Source: CAZAGT01 sp964484515 | GTDB lineage: Bacteria > Desulfobacterota > DSM-4660 > Desulfatiglandales > HGW-15 | Length of the DNA stretch: 23,963 bases | Reading direction: 5' to 3' | NCBI GenBank assembly: GCA_964484515.1 | Contig: CAZAGT010000032.1 | Coordinates: 1-23,963 of the forward strand | Shown here: piece after piece, positions 1-7,365 of the stretch | Layout of the letters: each line of letters opens with the position of its first letter | Position numbering within the stretch: position 1 is the stretch's first letter | Notes under the pieces: model-generated | Seen by the model: the letters and a program-made list of their open reading frames with translations, nothing else | Databases searched by the model: none | Told to the model about the DNA's origin: nothing | Made by a program: the position numbers and the translations under genes

Positions 1-21
1 CGAGTGCTTTTTGTATCTATT

Positions 22-54
22 GACTCCCTGATTGCACTTGATCAGGGGCTAGTC
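22..54. repeat. Inverted repeat upstream of the integrase
   Basis: The arms CCCTGAT (26-32) and ATCAGGG (41-47) pair perfectly around an 8-nt loop. The outer GACT (22-25) can also pair with AGTC (51-54) if three bases bulge on the right side. No T-run follows, so a simple terminator is unlikely. It could be an integrase or excision binding site or an mRNA leader structure. The right arm shares TCAGGGGCT with the hairpins at 10428 and 10630, which may be chance. I see no other feature in 1-132. Confidence 0.45.
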
Positions 55-132
55 TGGTAGTAGCGGATCCAGAAACCAGAATATAAAACCGGGGCCGGGA
101 AATCAACCGAACTCGGAGAGAAAGGAGGGATT

Positions 133-186
133 ATGGCACGGATTCAAGCACCAATCATGAAAGGAGGTATCTTATGGCAATCCTAG
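133..186 (+). CDS. 17-residue leader peptide overlapping the integrase start
   Basis: A short frame (MARIQAPIMKGGILWQS) begins 6 nt after a strong ribosome binding site, AAAGGAGG at 121-128. It stops at TAG 184-186, 10 bases inside the integrase gene in another frame. The integrase's own Shine-Dalgarno, AAAGGAGGT at 159-167, lies inside this leader. That arrangement would let translation of the leader open or couple to integrase translation. The product resembles nothing I recognise and may have no function beyond being translated. It could also be a chance frame. Confidence 0.4.
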   Translation: MARIQAPIMKGGILWQS

Positions 187-1355
187 CAGAGTGTCCTGCC
201 TGCCACGGGAAGCAGTCTTTGCGAAACGTGAAGAAGAAGGTTTGCTGTTACTGTGGCGACGACCTGGACAAGGCGAAACGATCGAAGCGCATTCGTTATT
301 GGATCGACTACGCCCTGCCGGGAGGGAAGACCCGGAGGGAGGCAATTGGCTTCTCTATTGATAAGGCCCGTGACTGCGACGCCAAGCGGAGGGTGCAAAA
401 GGCCGAGAATCGCATTCTGGATGTGAAGCAGGACACCAGGATGACTTTCGGGGAGTTGGCCGATTGGTACCTGGGCCTCGAGAAGGTAAAGTCCCTATCC
501 TGCTATGTGCGGAGGACGAGGTCCCTCAAGGACCTTTCGGAGCATTTCGGCAACACGCCGCTGAGTCAGATAAAGCTTGTCGATCTGGAGGATTACCAGG
601 CCAAGAGGAAGGCCTTGGGTAGAGCGGACGCGACCGTGGACCAGGATCTCGAGACAGCCAAGACGATGGCTATAAAGGCATTTGACAACGACATCATAAG
701 CGGGGATGCCCTCAAGGTCTTTAAGCGGGTGAAAAAGCTATTGCCCCATCCCAATGCAAACGCCAGGGACCGGATATTGAGCCGGGAGGAGTACGACAGG
801 CTGATGGAACAGGCCAAACCCCATCTTAAACCGATCATCGCCACGGGCTATTTCACGGGGATGCGTGAGGGCGAGATTCTTGGCCTGACATGGGATAAGG
901 TGGACCTGAAAGAGCGCGTGATAAGGCTCGATGCAGAGGATACCAAGGACAGGGAGAAGCGCGATATCCCCATATTCGACGAGCTTTACGATATCCTGAA
1001 AGGCCTGCCCAGGAGCCTCCAGGACAACCATGTTTTTCTCTATAATGGCAAGCGTATACGGGATATCTACGGCACTTTGAGGACTGCCTGCAGAAAGGCA
1101 GGGATAGCCTACGGGCGCTTCGTCAAAGGCGGCTTCGTATTCCATGACCTGCGCCACACGTTCAACACCAACATGCGAAAGGCAGGAGTGGCGGATTCGG
1201 TCATCATGAAGATCACAGGGCACTCAACCAGGGAGATGTTCGACAGGTATAACAAGATCGATCGGCAGGACGCCGAGGATGCTATGGGTAAGCTGAAGGG
1301 TTTCTTCCGGAATCTTGACCAGGAAACAGAAAAGACCGCACTGACAGGTAGTTAA
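174..1355 (+). CDS. Tyrosine site-specific integrase with N-terminal zinc ribbon
   Basis: This protein (393 aa) is a tyrosine recombinase that would integrate and excise a genomic island or prophage. The N-terminus has a CX2C-X13-CX2C zinc-ribbon pattern (C7, C10, C24, C27). An arm/core-binding region follows at about 85-190, then the catalytic domain at about 200-375. The full catalytic set is visible: R231 in TGMREGE, K258, H324 and R327 in HDLRHT, H350 in TGHS, and the nucleophile Y359. The start is the ATG at 174, 6 nt after AAAGGAGGT. It is convergent with guaA and only 9 bp separate the two stop codons. The 3' end of guaA is a known integration site, so this is probably the integrase of an element that extends left of the window. 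The gene looks intact. Its closest subfamily is unknown to me. Confidence 0.93.
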   Translation: MAILAECPACHGKQSLRNVKKKVCCYCGDDLDKAKRSKRIRYWIDYALPGGKTRREAIGFSIDKARDCDAKRRVQKAENRILDVKQDTRMTFGELADWYLGLEKVKSLSCYVRRTRSLKDLSEHFGNTPLSQIKLVDLEDYQAKRKALGRADATVDQDLETAKTMAIKAFDNDIISGDALKVFKRVKKLLPHPNANARDRILSREEYDRLMEQAKPHLKPIIATGYFTGMREGEILGLTWDKVDLKERVIRLDAEDTKDREKRDIPIFDELYDILKGLPRSLQDNHVFLYNGKRIRDIYGTLRTACRKAGIAYGRFVKGGFVFHDLRHTFNTNMRKAGVADSVIMKITGHSTREMFDRYNKIDRQDAEDAMGKLKGFFRNLDQETEKTALTGS

Positions 1356-1364
1356 GGCGTTATT

Positions 1365-1385
1365 TCATTCCCACTCGATGGTGCT
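1365..1385. other. Probable integrase attachment site at the guaA 3' end
   Basis: The last codons of guaA (…IEWE, stop) lie next to the integrase gene end at 1355. Islands that integrate here rebuild the conserved guaA 3' end and place their integrase beside it. The exact core cannot be set because the second copy would lie left of the window. I found no second copy of the GAGTGGGAAT core inside the window. This is inference from gene layout. Confidence 0.45.
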
Positions 1386-2918
1386 GGGTGGTTTGGAGGA
1401 GATGTCGTAGACCACGCGGTTAACCCCCCGGACGCTGTTGATGATCCGATTCGAGATCTGTGCCAAGACCTCGTAAGGGATCTTGGACCAGTCTGCGGTC
1501 ATGGCATCCACGCTGTCAACGACTCGAATGGCAATCACATTTTCATAGGTCCTTTCGTCACCCATCACCCCAACGGTCCTTATGGGCAAGAGGACGGCAA
1601 AGGCCTGCCAGACCTTGTCGTATAGATCAGCCTTCCCGATCTCCTCCAACAGGATCGCGTCGGCGGATCTCAGGATCTCCAAGCGTGGCGAGGTAATCTC
1701 TCCGAGAATTCGGACCGCCAAACCAGGCCCTGGGAAGGGGTGTCGCGCCACGAATTCCTTGGGGAGTCCCAGTTCGACGCCGACCTGGCGTGCCTCGTCC
1801 TTGAACAATTCCCGCAAGGGTTCGATCAGTTCCAACTTCATGGCTTCGGGTAGCCCGCCGACGTTGTGGTGGGTCTTGATGGTGGCCGAAGGCCCCTTGA
1901 ACGACACGCTCTCAATCACATCCGGATAAAGCGTTCCCTGAGCCAGATACCTCGCCTCCCCCAGCTCTTTGGCCTTCCTTTCAAAGACCCACACGAACTC
2001 CCGCCCGATAATCTTCCGTTTCCGTTCAGGGTCCGTGACACCCTGAAGCTCCTGCAAGAAGTGGTCGGCGGCATCGACGTGGTGAATATCCATGTGATAG
2101 TACTCTTGAAAGAGGTCCATGACTTCCTGGCTCTCACCTCTCCGCAAAAGGCCGTTGTCGACAAAGATACAGGATAGCTGGGGTCCGATGGCTCGATGTA
2201 ACAGGATCGACGTCACCGTCGAGTCAACGCCGCCGGAGATCCCGCAGATCACTCGGTCCGCGCCGACCCGCCGTCTCAATTCTTCAGTCGTCATCTCGAC
2301 AAACGAGCTCATCGTCCATGAGGGCTCGCAGCCGCATATCTTAAAAAGGAAGTTCTTCAGGATCCGTTGTCCCCTGGGAGTGTGGACCACCTCGGGATGG
2401 AACTGAACGCCAAAGAGCCGCCTCGAGGTATCAGCCATGGCCGCAATCGGACTACTGCTACTGCTGGCCAGGGCGGAGAAGCCGGCGGGGATCTGGTCGA
2501 CCCGATCACCATGGCTCATCCAGACGGTTTCCTCCTCCTTCGGATCGAAACCGTGGAAGAGATCGCGGTCGTCTTCGACGACGATCTGGGCGCTGCCATA
2601 CTCCCGGTGGTCTGCTCTCCCCACGACGCCGCCGAGGACATGGGTCAGATACTGGAGGCCGTAACATATACCCAGGATGGGCACGTTGAGCTCAATGATC
2701 TTGCGGTCGGCCAGGGGCGCCTTTTCATCATAGATGCTGGCGGGCCCACCTGAGAGGATGATGCCTTTGGGAGCGAACTCCTTGATCTTTGCAAGACTCA
2801 GATTATAGGGATGGATCTCGCAATAGACCTGGGCCTCGCGTACGCGCCTGGCAATAAGCTGCGTGTATTGCGAGCCGAAATCGAGAATCAGAATCTTATG
2901 TTCGTACAGATCTCTCAT
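1365..2918 (-). CDS. guaA: GMP synthase (glutamine-hydrolysing)
   Basis: The enzyme converts XMP to GMP using glutamine and ATP in the cytoplasm, the last step of guanine nucleotide synthesis. The 517-aa product is full length. The class I glutamine amidotransferase domain (about 1-195) shows the nucleophile C85 in GICYG and H174/E176 in FHPE. The ATP-pyrophosphatase domain carries SGGVDS at 228-233. The C-terminal dimerisation domain ends in the usual KPPSTIEWE. I chose the ATG at 2918, which overlaps the guaB TGA by one base (TGATG); a GTG one codon upstream at 2921 is also possible. The pair is clearly translationally coupled. The 3' end of this gene abuts an integrase and is the likely attachment site. 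Confidence 0.98.
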   Translation of the reverse strand: MRDLYEHKILILDFGSQYTQLIARRVREAQVYCEIHPYNLSLAKIKEFAPKGIILSGGPASIYDEKAPLADRKIIELNVPILGICYGLQYLTHVLGGVVGRADHREYGSAQIVVEDDRDLFHGFDPKEEETVWMSHGDRVDQIPAGFSALASSSSSPIAAMADTSRRLFGVQFHPEVVHTPRGQRILKNFLFKICGCEPSWTMSSFVEMTTEELRRRVGADRVICGISGGVDSTVTSILLHRAIGPQLSCIFVDNGLLRRGESQEVMDLFQEYYHMDIHHVDAADHFLQELQGVTDPERKRKIIGREFVWVFERKAKELGEARYLAQGTLYPDVIESVSFKGPSATIKTHHNVGGLPEAMKLELIEPLRELFKDEARQVGVELGLPKEFVARHPFPGPGLAVRILGEITSPRLEILRSADAILLEEIGKADLYDKVWQAFAVLLPIRTVGVMGDERTYENVIAIRVVDSVDAMTADWSKIPYEVLAQISNRIINSVRGVNRVVYDISSKPPSTIEWE

Positions 2919-4381
2919 CACTCTAACCTGTAGTTGGGCGCCTCTTTGATGATAATGACGTCGTGGACGTGGGATTCACGCAAGCCGGCGGGAGTAATCT
3001 GCATAAACCGGGGTTTGGCCTTTAGCTCTGCTATGGTCCGCGTCCCCAGATACCCCATCCCGGACCTCAGGCCGCCGACGAGTTGGTAGACCGTATCCGC
3101 CAGGGGACCGCGATGGGGAACGCGACCGACGATCCCCTCCGGCACCAGCTTTTTTTCAAGGTCCATATCATCCTGGAAGTAGCGGTCCTTGCTCCCCTCC
3201 TTCATCGCTTCGATGGACCCCATGCCTCGATAGACCTTGTATGTTCGCCCCTGGAAGAGGATCGTCTCGCCCGGGCTTTCCTCGGTTCCGGCAAAGAGGC
3301 TGCCGATCATGACCGAGTCGGCGCCACCGGCAATCGATTTGGTGATGTCGCCGGAGTATTTGATCCCGCCGTCCGCAATCACGGGCACATCGTGCTTGCG
3401 CGCCTCCTCAGCGCAAACCAGAATTGCCGTCATTTGAGGCACACCGACCCCTGCCACCACCCTGGTCGTACATATGGATCCCGGGCCCACCCCGACCTTG
3501 ACAGCGTCGACACCGGCGTCGATCAAGCTCCTGACGCCTTTAGCGGTCGCCACGTTGCCGGCAATCAGTTCCAGGTTGGGGTGCCGCTCTTTGATCTTTC
3601 GGGCTGTCTCAACAACTCCCTCTGAATGACCGTGGGCCGTGTCGATAACGACCACGTCCACATTGACGCCCATGAGACGCTCGATACGCTCTGCTGTGTC
3701 CGGACCGACCCCAACGGCGGCTCCGACCCTCAAGCGCCCCAGCTTGTCCTTGCAGGCATCGGGATACTTCTTAATCTTCTCAATATCTTTGATCGTGATC
3801 AGACCTTCGAGCTTGCCCTCATCATCAACCACCAGCAGTTTCTCGATCCTGCGCTCATGCAGGATGGCCTTGGATTCATCCAAGGTAATCCCCACCTTGG
3901 CCGTGGCGAGGTTCTCCTTGGTCATGACGTTTTCGACTTTCTGTTCCAGGTTGGTCTCGAACCGCAGATCCCTGTTTGTGATGATTCCAACGAGATTACC
4001 AGTCTTGACCACCGGCACGCCGGAGATCCGGTATTTGCTCATGATCTCCAAAACTTCTGAAATCTTGCGCTCGGGCTCAATCGTGATCGGATCCACGATC
4101 ATACCGCTTTCCGACTTCTTGACCTTTTCAACCTCCAGGGCCTGGCGTTCGGCACTCATGTTCTTGTGAATGAAGCCCAACCCTCCCTGTCGCGCCAACG
4201 TGATCGCTGTCTCCGACTCAGTGACCGTATCCATGGCGGAGCTGGTTATGGGGATGTTCAGGTCGATATGCCTCGACAACTTCGTCTTGACCTCCACTTC
4301 ACCCGGCAGAACAGCTGATCTGTCGGGCACCAGGATAAGGTCATCAAACGTGTAGCCTTGCCTGAAGTTTCCTGTGCTCAT
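2918..4381 (-). CDS. guaB: Inosine-5'-monophosphate dehydrogenase
   Basis: This enzyme oxidises IMP to XMP with NAD+, the committed step of guanine nucleotide synthesis, and feeds GuaA encoded directly downstream. The product (487 aa) is full length. The TIM barrel is interrupted by a pair of CBS domains at about 95-205, which in this family bind adenine and guanine nucleotides for allosteric control. The catalytic loop GPGSICTTR carries the nucleophile C304, and the mobile flap begins at RGMGSIEAM. The start ATG at 4381 follows AAGGAG with a 6-nt gap. About 150 bp separate it from the upstream phosphatase gene, so it may have its own promoter there, although I see only weak -35/-10 candidates. 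Confidence 0.98.
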   Translation of the reverse strand: MSTGNFRQGYTFDDLILVPDRSAVLPGEVEVKTKLSRHIDLNIPITSSAMDTVTESETAITLARQGGLGFIHKNMSAERQALEVEKVKKSESGMIVDPITIEPERKISEVLEIMSKYRISGVPVVKTGNLVGIITNRDLRFETNLEQKVENVMTKENLATAKVGITLDESKAILHERRIEKLLVVDDEGKLEGLITIKDIEKIKKYPDACKDKLGRLRVGAAVGVGPDTAERIERLMGVNVDVVVIDTAHGHSEGVVETARKIKERHPNLELIAGNVATAKGVRSLIDAGVDAVKVGVGPGSICTTRVVAGVGVPQMTAILVCAEEARKHDVPVIADGGIKYSGDITKSIAGGADSVMIGSLFAGTEESPGETILFQGRTYKVYRGMGSIEAMKEGSKDRYFQDDMDLEKKLVPEGIVGRVPHRGPLADTVYQLVGGLRSGMGYLGTRTIAELKAKPRFMQITPAGLRESHVHDVIIIKEAPNYRLE

Positions 4382-4503
4382 TTCCTACTCCTTACGGCGT
4401 GAGCGTTATGGTGAGAGATGTCAATAAGAAAATATAGCTGTTTAGGTTGAAGGTCGAAGGATTCTACACCTATTTCATTTTCTGTTTTCACGGCCTATGC
4501 AAC

Positions 4504-4517
4504 TGGGTAATCACCCA
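4504..4517. repeat. Small inverted repeat between ppx-like gene and guaB
   Basis: TGGGT and ACCCA pair around a 4-nt loop in the 152-bp gap upstream of guaB. No T-run follows on either strand, so it is not a standard terminator. It might be an operator or chance. The same gap also holds a degenerate TTGAAGG-type heptad repeat at 4441-4463. Confidence 0.25.
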
Positions 4518-4533
4518 AAAGACAAGATCGGGA

Positions 4534-5496
4534 TTAAGGCTTGAAGGAGGGATCGGCGGCCTCTTCGATAAAGGAGATCAAGATGCCCTCCAGGAGATCG
4601 GAAAGGCTGACCAGCATCCTCGGCGCCTCGAAATGATGCAGTATCCTAATGACTGAGAGGGTCCCGCCGAGAATGACATCGGCCCGGCCACTGTCGAGGC
4701 CACGCTCGTTCACCCGTTCCCTGAGAGGCATTCGCTTAAGCTGATCGAAAAGGCCCACTAGCTCCGTCAGCGTCAGTGTCAGACCGTTCACCGCGGCGGC
4801 CTTGATATCTTTGAGTTCGATCCCATGGATCATCACAGCCAGGGTCGTGACGGTGCCTCCAGTGCCAACCAGGGTCGTCCGGCTTCCTTCATGGGACCGG
4901 GGGCCAAAGGCCTCACGAAGCACGTCATCCACGTGGGCCTCAAGCCGCCCTGTTTGATTCTCATCGGGCGGGTCGTCTATGAGGAATCTTTGCGACAACA
5001 CCGCTGCCCCCAAAGGCAATGATGTCATCTTCATCCCAGCGCCCGAGCCGATGGCAAATTCCGTGCTACCTCCACCCAGATCAAAGACCGCGACGTCCTC
5101 CGCAGGTAAATCGATCGCCGACTTGACTCCCAAGGCCGTAAGCCACGCCTCTTTTTCGCCTGATATTATCTCGGCCCGAATTCCGGTTTGATCTCGGACC
5201 GCCCTCAAAAACTCGCAAGCATTGACGACCTGCCTTACGACACCGGTCACAACCGCACCGGCGATGGTCGCATTGCATCCCCGGGCAATGGTCTGAAAGG
5301 CTGCGACGGCCTTCAAGGCCCGCTCGGTCGCCGCCGGGCTGATGACCGGCCTCTCTTGCCCTTCGATCCCGTCCGCCAGCCGAATGTATTCTCTCTTGCG
5401 CTCCAGTTCCCTGAAGGATCGCGACGGCCCTTTCCGCCCTTGCACCACGAGCAGTCTGGCCGTGTGACTCCCTATCTCAATGGCCGCCAGATTCAT
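4534..5496 (-). CDS. Ppx/GppA family phosphatase (exopolyphosphatase / pppGpp phosphohydrolase-like)
   Basis: The family hydrolyses the terminal phosphate of polyphosphate or converts pppGpp to ppGpp; sequence alone cannot separate these roles. The 320-aa product is about the size of the short, two-domain members and lacks the C-terminal HD-like extension of E. coli Ppx. The ASKHA-fold motifs are visible: the N-terminal phosphate loop AIEIGSHTARLL (5-16), a likely catalytic E116 in SGEKEAW, DLGGGSTEF at 139-147 and the adenosine-type loop GTGGT near 215. In the first loop a Glu (E7) stands where most relatives have Asp. It lies 13 bp downstream of the reductase gene and upstream of guaBA, so guanine nucleotide synthesis and a possible pppGpp or phosphate function share a transcription unit. 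Confidence 0.9.
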   Translation of the reverse strand: MNLAAIEIGSHTARLLVVQGRKGPSRSFRELERKREYIRLADGIEGQERPVISPAATERALKAVAAFQTIARGCNATIAGAVVTGVVRQVVNACEFLRAVRDQTGIRAEIISGEKEAWLTALGVKSAIDLPAEDVAVFDLGGGSTEFAIGSGAGMKMTSLPLGAAVLSQRFLIDDPPDENQTGRLEAHVDDVLREAFGPRSHEGSRTTLVGTGGTVTTLAVMIHGIELKDIKAAAVNGLTLTLTELVGLFDQLKRMPLRERVNERGLDSGRADVILGGTLSVIRILHHFEAPRMLVSLSDLLEGILISFIEEAADPSFKP

Positions 5497-5509
5497 TCCC
5501 CTCGGAAAA

Positions 5510-6508
5510 TCAGCGGTTCACGCCCACGATCGTCCGCCCTTTGAGCTTACCTTGCAGGATATCATCGATACGGGCGTTCAATTCCTCCAGTGTAATCTCA
5601 AAGCTGAGTTGGTCGAGGTTCGGTTTCCAATCGTCGGCAAGCCGCCCCCATATCTGTTGACGGAGCGGCATGGGACAATTCACCGAATCGATCCCTAGGA
5701 GACTCACCCCCCTTAGGATGAAGGGGAAAACCGTCGTTTGCAGTTCGGGCGAGGCGACCAAACCGCAGCACGTGACGCACCCTAAGTACTGGGTGGATCG
5801 GAGTGCCGTAGAAAGGATATTCCCTCCAACCGTATCGATGACTCCGGGCCATTTGGTCTTGAGGAGAGGCCTGCCGGACGTGTCGTCGACTTCCCCTCTA
5901 CTTACGACCTCTTTCGCACCGAGTGATATCAAAAACTCTTTTTCGGCCGGTTTTCCGGTCGCAGCCGTCACGTCGTAACCGGCCCGCGTCAGGATGGCAA
6001 CCGCCAGGCTTCCGACGCCGCCGGTGGCCCCGGTGACGAGTATGGAGCCCTGATCCGGATTGACCCCATAGTCCCGTAATCTGTACACGGAGAGGGCCGC
6101 CGTAAATCCGGCTGTGCCGTAAGCCATGCTTTCCCTCAGGGTAAGCCCGGCCGGAAGCTTGACGACCCACACCGCCGGCACGCGGATGTATTGTCCAAAA
6201 CCACCGGAGGTATTCATACCGAGGTCATAACCGGTCACGAGGACCGCATCGCCCGGCCGAAAATCAGCGCTGGCGCTCTCAACCACGTCGCCGGCGGCAT
6301 CGATCCCCGGTGTATGGGGATAGTTTCGGGTAACACCTTTGTTGCCCGTTGCCGAAAGCGCGTCCTTGTAGTTGAGGGAGGAATACTGGACCCGAATGAG
6401 GACTTCGCCCGCAGGCAGGTCATCCAGGGATCTCTCCCGAATCTCCCTCACGTACTTCTTCTCCGCTGCTTCCTCCACGACCATCGCGCGAAAGGTTGTC
6501 TGGCTCAT
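5510..6508 (-). CDS. YhdH/AcuI-type NADPH-dependent acrylyl-CoA reductase-like MDR oxidoreductase
   Basis: A 332-aa zinc-free medium-chain dehydrogenase/reductase. YhdH/AcuI enzymes reduce acryloyl-CoA to propionyl-CoA with NADPH; other quinone-reductase-like substrates are possible. The GroES-like domain contains SSLNYKDAL (43-51) and HTPGIDAAG (65-73), both typical of this subfamily. The Rossmann fold has GATGGVGSLA at about 160-169. I chose the ATG at 6508 (MSQTTFRAMV) because it follows AGGAGGAG with an 8-nt gap and matches the usual family start; an upstream in-frame extension to 6568 has no such signal. It is the first gene of the run reductase, Ppx/GppA, guaB, guaA, with a promoter candidate at 6599-6627. 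Confidence 0.88.
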   Translation of the reverse strand: MSQTTFRAMVVEEAAEKKYVREIRERSLDDLPAGEVLIRVQYSSLNYKDALSATGNKGVTRNYPHTPGIDAAGDVVESASADFRPGDAVLVTGYDLGMNTSGGFGQYIRVPAVWVVKLPAGLTLRESMAYGTAGFTAALSVYRLRDYGVNPDQGSILVTGATGGVGSLAVAILTRAGYDVTAATGKPAEKEFLISLGAKEVVSRGEVDDTSGRPLLKTKWPGVIDTVGGNILSTALRSTQYLGCVTCCGLVASPELQTTVFPFILRGVSLLGIDSVNCPMPLRQQIWGRLADDWKPNLDQLSFEITLEELNARIDDILQGKLKGRTIVGVNR

Positions 6509-6598
6509 GAATAGGCTCCTCCTCTTGGCACATCCATTTCTCGAGCGAAAACACTCAAACAGGGTCATACACTATTATCGCGGGATAGACTAGATGGA

Positions 6599-6627
6599 TT
6601 GTTATCCTAAATAGCCCCGATTTTCAA
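6599..6627 (-). promoter_or_regulatory. Sigma-70-like promoter for the reductase gene
   Basis: On the minus strand TTGAAA (6627-6622) is followed after 17 nt by TAACAA (6604-6599), about 90 bp upstream of the reductase start. The match to consensus is moderate. It lies back to back with the cupin promoter on the other strand. Confidence 0.4.
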
Positions 6628-6651
6628 CGCCCCTTTGGGAATCGAATGCGG

Positions 6652-6680
6652 GTGACAAGCTTACATGGTATGTGTTATAT
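6652..6680 (+). promoter_or_regulatory. Sigma-70-like promoter for the cupin gene
   Basis: GTGACA (6652-6657), a 17-nt spacer and TTATAT (6675-6680) form a good promoter about 68 bp upstream of the cupin start codon. It is predicted from sequence only. Confidence 0.5.
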
Positions 6681-6747
6681 GTGCCCAACCATAGCTTACG
6701 GCGGCTTCTCGCAGTCGCCCAAACACGTCCACAGAAAGGAGAAGGGA

Positions 6748-7173
6748 ATGAGCAATCAGAATGCCGACGTGCAAAAATATAGGGAATTGCCCAAGGCCAA
6801 TGATGAGGAATTCAAGAAGCGGATCGTTCAGTATGCAGACGTTCCGATGACCGAATTGGTGCCGGGATGTGACAGCCACCTGATCTTTGGGGAACGGGTC
6901 CTTGTGAGTTTCTTGACGATGTCCGCCAACGCTGTTTTCCCTCCCCATAAGCATGAGGCCGAGCAGATCATGTGCGTCTTAGAGGGCTACATGGATGAAA
7001 TCATCGAGGGCAAACTCTATCGCGTCAAGGCCGGAGACGTGATCAACCTTCCCTCCAATATCGAGCATGGCGGTGTCCTTTACGACGTGGACTGCAAAGT
7101 GATCGACATCTTTTCACCGCCCCGCGAGGATTTCCGCGAGAAATACCTGAAGACAATCGGCAAGGCAAAATGA
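6748..7173 (+). CDS. Small single-domain cupin protein
   Basis: A 141-aa cytoplasmic cupin. Motif 1 is PPHKHEAEQIMCVLEG, giving likely metal ligands H67, H69 and Q73 or E72; motif 2 has NIEHGG with H107. The HxHxxEQ arrangement resembles KdgF-like cupins, which act on small sugar-derived ketones, but cupins vary so widely that the substrate cannot be named. The start is the ATG at 6748, directly after AAAGGAGAAGGG; an in-frame extension upstream to 6646 runs through the predicted promoter and is unlikely. The gene stands alone on the plus strand. The sugar-acid-type enolase gene at 7366 is on the opposite strand and a functional link is only a guess. Confidence 0.85.
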   Translation: MSNQNADVQKYRELPKANDEEFKKRIVQYADVPMTELVPGCDSHLIFGERVLVSFLTMSANAVFPPHKHEAEQIMCVLEGYMDEIIEGKLYRVKAGDVINLPSNIEHGGVLYDVDCKVIDIFSPPREDFREKYLKTIGKAK

Positions 7174-7182
7174 GCCGGGCAA

Positions 7183-7211
7183 GAAAAAAGGCGGGCTCGA
7201 TCGAGCCCGCC
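7183..7211 (-). terminator. Rho-independent terminator (minus strand)
   Basis: A 22-bp perfect palindrome at 7190-7211 (arms GGCGGGCTCGA and TCGAGCCCGCC) is followed on the minus strand by TTTTTTC. The T-run is on the side that serves the enolase-family gene ending at 7366, about 155 nt away. On the plus strand no T-run follows, so it is a weaker stop for the cupin transcript. Confidence 0.7.
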
Positions 7212-7365
7212 TCAGTCACTCCCCGTTCATGAATCGCCCTCCCCCCTGAGCGACATTCTGCCGAGCTTGCCAGCTACGAGGTACCCACAAAAGGCCGAAA
7301 GTGTAAGGCAGAAGGCTGAAAATGAAAGAGAAGGAACTGCCCCTCTGTGAACGGCTGCCTCCTGG

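Noticed and set aside
1..132. Possible tRNA or CRISPR repeat near the integrase
   Set aside because: No cloverleaf with CCA-proximal stem and no regularly spaced repeats can be drawn; only one hairpin is seen.
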